This document shows, piece after piece, positions 61,942-64,000 of a stretch of 64,000 nucleotides of DNA. Source of the stretch: Epithemia pelagica (Eukaryota > Bacillariophyta > Bacillariophyceae > Surirellales > Surirellaceae); contig OX337235.1 of NCBI GenBank assembly GCA_946965045.2, forward strand, positions 2,489,928 through 2,553,927. Direction: 5' to 3'. Under the pieces are notes generated by a model that saw only the letters and a program-made list of their open reading frames with translations, was not told where the DNA came from and searched no databases. The position numbers and the translations under genes are program-made. Position 1 is the stretch's first letter. Every line of letters begins with the position of its first letter.

Positions 61942-62315
61942 CTGTGGATAACAGCAACCCAGCTCACACTAGCGTTTTGTCACAGGGAGTGGACCACCCG
62001 AACAAGACGGAGAGACAAAAAGTGGCGATAGATAGCTCCCCCGACGTCTTATGGACACAGGCGCAGATCTGCGCGAGGCCGTGCGTGTGACCAACAAGAA
62101 AATATGAGGTCGCGTTAAGGTCACAGAACCTATCCCGTCTCACTTCCGAATTGGGTATTCGGCATTCGACGTCATCGTATCTTTGATGGATCTAAGTAAG
62201 ACTTTTAGGAGTAAGAATTCTGCTGTGATTGTGATGGTAAATATGAGATTGTTGTTGATGATTGCTTGGTCAAAGGACTGATTAGCGCCTTGCTTGATTG
62301 CGTGATATGGTCTTG
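61942..62315. other. Intergenic stretch
   Basis: Holds the promoter of the sulfotransferase and the 3' flank of the secreted-protein gene. No other feature was found. Confidence 0.4.
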
Positions 62316-63044
62316 CTAATTGGAGCACGTGGTATGGCAGGTGGCATGGTCATCCATTGCCACAACAGAGATGGCTACTTCCGGAGGAACGCACTTGGTG
62401 AAGCTTGCGACTTCTTCGCCGTCCGGACTCTCCTTTTTGAAATCGACAAGAACGCCGTGACCCTCCTTGCACGTGCATGTGCATGGGGCGGGACATCCAT
62501 CTGGTTCGCAACAACCGCATTGGTCGGTGATGAGAGCAACCTTGTCGTCGATACAGGCGGAATTCGTCTTGGCTTCGCCAGTGACTGGATTGTAGACCGT
62601 ACGGCAGACCCAAGTGCCGCTAATGACATCCTGCCAGAAGCGAGGACGTGGGGGCTGGCACTTTGGCTGATCGTCCGCAACGGGGCAAGTAATATTGTGG
62701 ATATACTTTTCAAAGGGAAACGGAGGGAATGGACCACCAGGAGGATGGAATCCTCCTCTTCCACCGGCGGGCGGGTGTTCCGGCATGTGACTACCGCGCA
62801 TGTGGGCACCAGGTTTGGTGGGAAAATCTTTCACCTTTATCATTTCATCCATTTCTTGCTCGTCTAGAAAGAAATCAAGATAGTTATCCCACTCGTTCTT
62901 GTGTTTGCCATGTTGGTCGACCATGGTGCGTTTGTGAAGCAGACCACCGCCATGCTTCATTCCATGTTGGGCAAAGGGACCTCCATCTTGCGCGGAAATG
63001 CCAGAAATAAACGAAAGAGACAACAAACCGACCTGAAGGAACAT
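62316..63044 (-). CDS. Secreted cysteine-rich protein, unknown function
   Basis: The product is 242 residues from the ATG at 63044, chosen because a typical signal peptide follows at once (MFLQVGLLSLSFISGISA|Q). A Gly/His-rich segment and an acidic stretch (WDNYLDFFLDEQEMDEM) lead to a Pro/Gly-rich region (GGRGGFHPPGGPFPPFPF). A compact domain with many cysteines follows (NITCPVADDQPKCQPP, WVCRTVYNPVTGEA, CGCCEPDGCPAPCTCTCKEGHG), stabilised presumably by disulphides. It is probably exported to the cell wall or medium. No family is recognised and no toxin signature is claimed. Confidence 0.65.
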   Translation of the reverse strand: MFLQVGLLSLSFISGISAQDGGPFAQHGMKHGGGLLHKRTMVDQHGKHKNEWDNYLDFFLDEQEMDEMIKVKDFPTKPGAHMRGSHMPEHPPAGGRGGFHPPGGPFPPFPFEKYIHNITCPVADDQPKCQPPRPRFWQDVISGTWVCRTVYNPVTGEAKTNSACIDDKVALITDQCGCCEPDGCPAPCTCTCKEGHGVLVDFKKESPDGEEVASFTKCVPPEVAISVVAMDDHATCHTTCSN

Positions 63045-63774
63045 TGTGCAATATGGCTGAAACAAAAACATAAGTGGGTCAGAACCAGTCTGCCTCGCAT
63101 CCTCATGTACATACGACATTGCTTCCTGATCAGATACTTGCTCTCTAAAGTTTTCTTACCTTGATAAAGAAGGTGTGTGGTTGCGTTTTGCAAAATTGTG
63201 TGAATGATTTTGTGAGCCTACCAAACTCAAAACGAGAAATATGGTGGTGGTCCAACGAGACTGCAGAATCTTTCAAGAAGTCGTGCCAAAACAGTTGCAC
63301 AACTTTTGAATGGTATTCATTGTGTTGACACTCTCATCAAGTGGAGGTACGTGTTCGAAGGATACCTTTGATATGAGAAGATACGATCGAGACTGGCATC
63401 GGTCGTGCCAATTGCTTTCCTTAGGCCTTAATTCTCGTCTCTAGGTGCACTATCTCTCTCGGAGAGCAAGGAAGTGTGACTGGAATTCTACATGTGGGAC
63501 AGCCTAGCATCAGCTACCCCATGGAGATTTTAGTAGGTGCTCCTACTCTCTATTCCTGCTCCTAGAGGAGTATTTTTCTTGCTCCAACCTACTCCTCGTT
63601 CATGATAAGCCCAAAGACTTACAAGTACGTAGTTCTGGTTCACTGTGACAGTTTTCTATTTCTCATGCGAACTACTGGATTGATTCTGCAGAGGGTGGGA
63701 CAGCAATTTGGCAAGATTGGACGGAATCCAACGGTTTGGAATCGAACCATTTCTCGTCCTTTCTGATATGACGA
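63045..63774. other. Intergenic stretch
   Basis: No supported gene. It carries short TAGGAGTA- and ACTCCTA-like strings near 63530-63600, similar to those around 53030-53130. Confidence 0.4.
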
Positions 63775-64000
63775 CTACGATGACTTTGGGTGGTCTTCCT
63801 CGTCACTGTCTTCGGTGGATTGCAGACCAATCCATTTCAACACACGGCTCTTGATATGTTTTTGGTATGGATAGGTTTGCCAAAACACCCAGATAAAGAC
63901 ATATTTTTCCCATCCAGAACCAGGAACCAACATGTTGACAAAAGTGGAGACCCATCCAAGAAGGTCCAACATGTCAAAGCGATGAATCCAGGTTCGTACC
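63775..64000 (-). CDS. C-terminal end of a gene that continues past the window
   Basis: The minus-strand frame is open from the window edge to a stop at 63775-63777, at least 74 codons. Visible are WIHRFDMLDLLGWVSTFVNMLV, a Trp/aromatic-rich segment (YVFIWVFWQTYPYQKHI), and an acidic end (DSDEEDHPKSS). It could be a membrane-associated protein. No family is recognised from this fragment. Confidence 0.55.
   Translation of the reverse strand, partial: VRTWIHRFDMLDLLGWVSTFVNMLVPGSGWEKYVFIWVFWQTYPYQKHIKSRVLKWIGLQSTEDSDEEDHPKSS

Overview
This window is nuclear eukaryotic DNA, most probably from a diatom and perhaps a raphid pennate such as Seminavis (genus-level guess). The evidence is short spliceosomal introns of about 65 to 300 nt, widely spaced genes on both strands, two paralogues of the diatom domain with the core NDVLLGRGGKNNQH (the family I know as DUF6824), a diatom-style ankyrin-like protein, and Ty1/copia elements of the diatom type. 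No bacterial operons, ribosome binding sites or CRISPR arrays are present.

Layout. 1-9.7 kb: a small multi-pass membrane protein, a trimethylamine-monooxygenase-like flavoenzyme broken by a perfect 254-bp tandem duplication, and a large low-complexity protein of unknown function. 9.76-21.3 kb: a Ty1/copia element (element A, TSD TGGTC, 192/195-bp LTRs) that carries a second LTR element (element B, TSD ACTGT, 766-bp LTRs) inside its gag region. Element B has two differences between its LTRs and one open 1129-codon ORF whose integrase and reverse-transcriptase regions are degenerate. Element A itself appears to split a host reading frame. 22.2-28.1 kb: a GT49/LARGE-like glycosyltransferase, a COG4339-type HD hydrolase and an ankyrin-like gene with a frame change and an in-frame stop. 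28.3-31.6 kb: a tRNA-derived SINE-like unit and a PIF/Harbinger-like DNA transposon with a spliced transposase, a spliced accessory gene and an internal fold-back MITE. 32.2-40.8 kb: a RuvX/YqgF-like protein with a frameshifted acidic/Trp repeat tail, a tandem triplication of a coiled-coil membrane-protein gene, a 2OG-oxygenase-like protein and a Cys-rich protein. 41-44.1 kb: gene-poor, with an 18-bp minisatellite. 44.1-48.7 kb: a second, four-ORF DDE transposon with broken genes and same-strand arrays of an 11-bp repeat at both ends. 48.7-50.05 kb: a non-autonomous element with terminal inverted repeats of about 85 bp. 50.2-64 kb: a dense housekeeping and regulatory stretch with sterol C5-desaturase, a PPPDE/DeSI peptidase, the DUF6824 pair, SFT2, a small membrane protein, a sulfotransferase, a secreted Cys-rich protein and one gene cut by the window edge.

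There is no single operon-like system. Common threads are secretory-pathway functions (glycosyltransferase, sulfotransferase, SFT2, secreted protein) and layered mobile-element activity, including elements that look mobilised in trans. Exon joins were checked by frame arithmetic only. Family calls come from recognised motifs, not from database searches.
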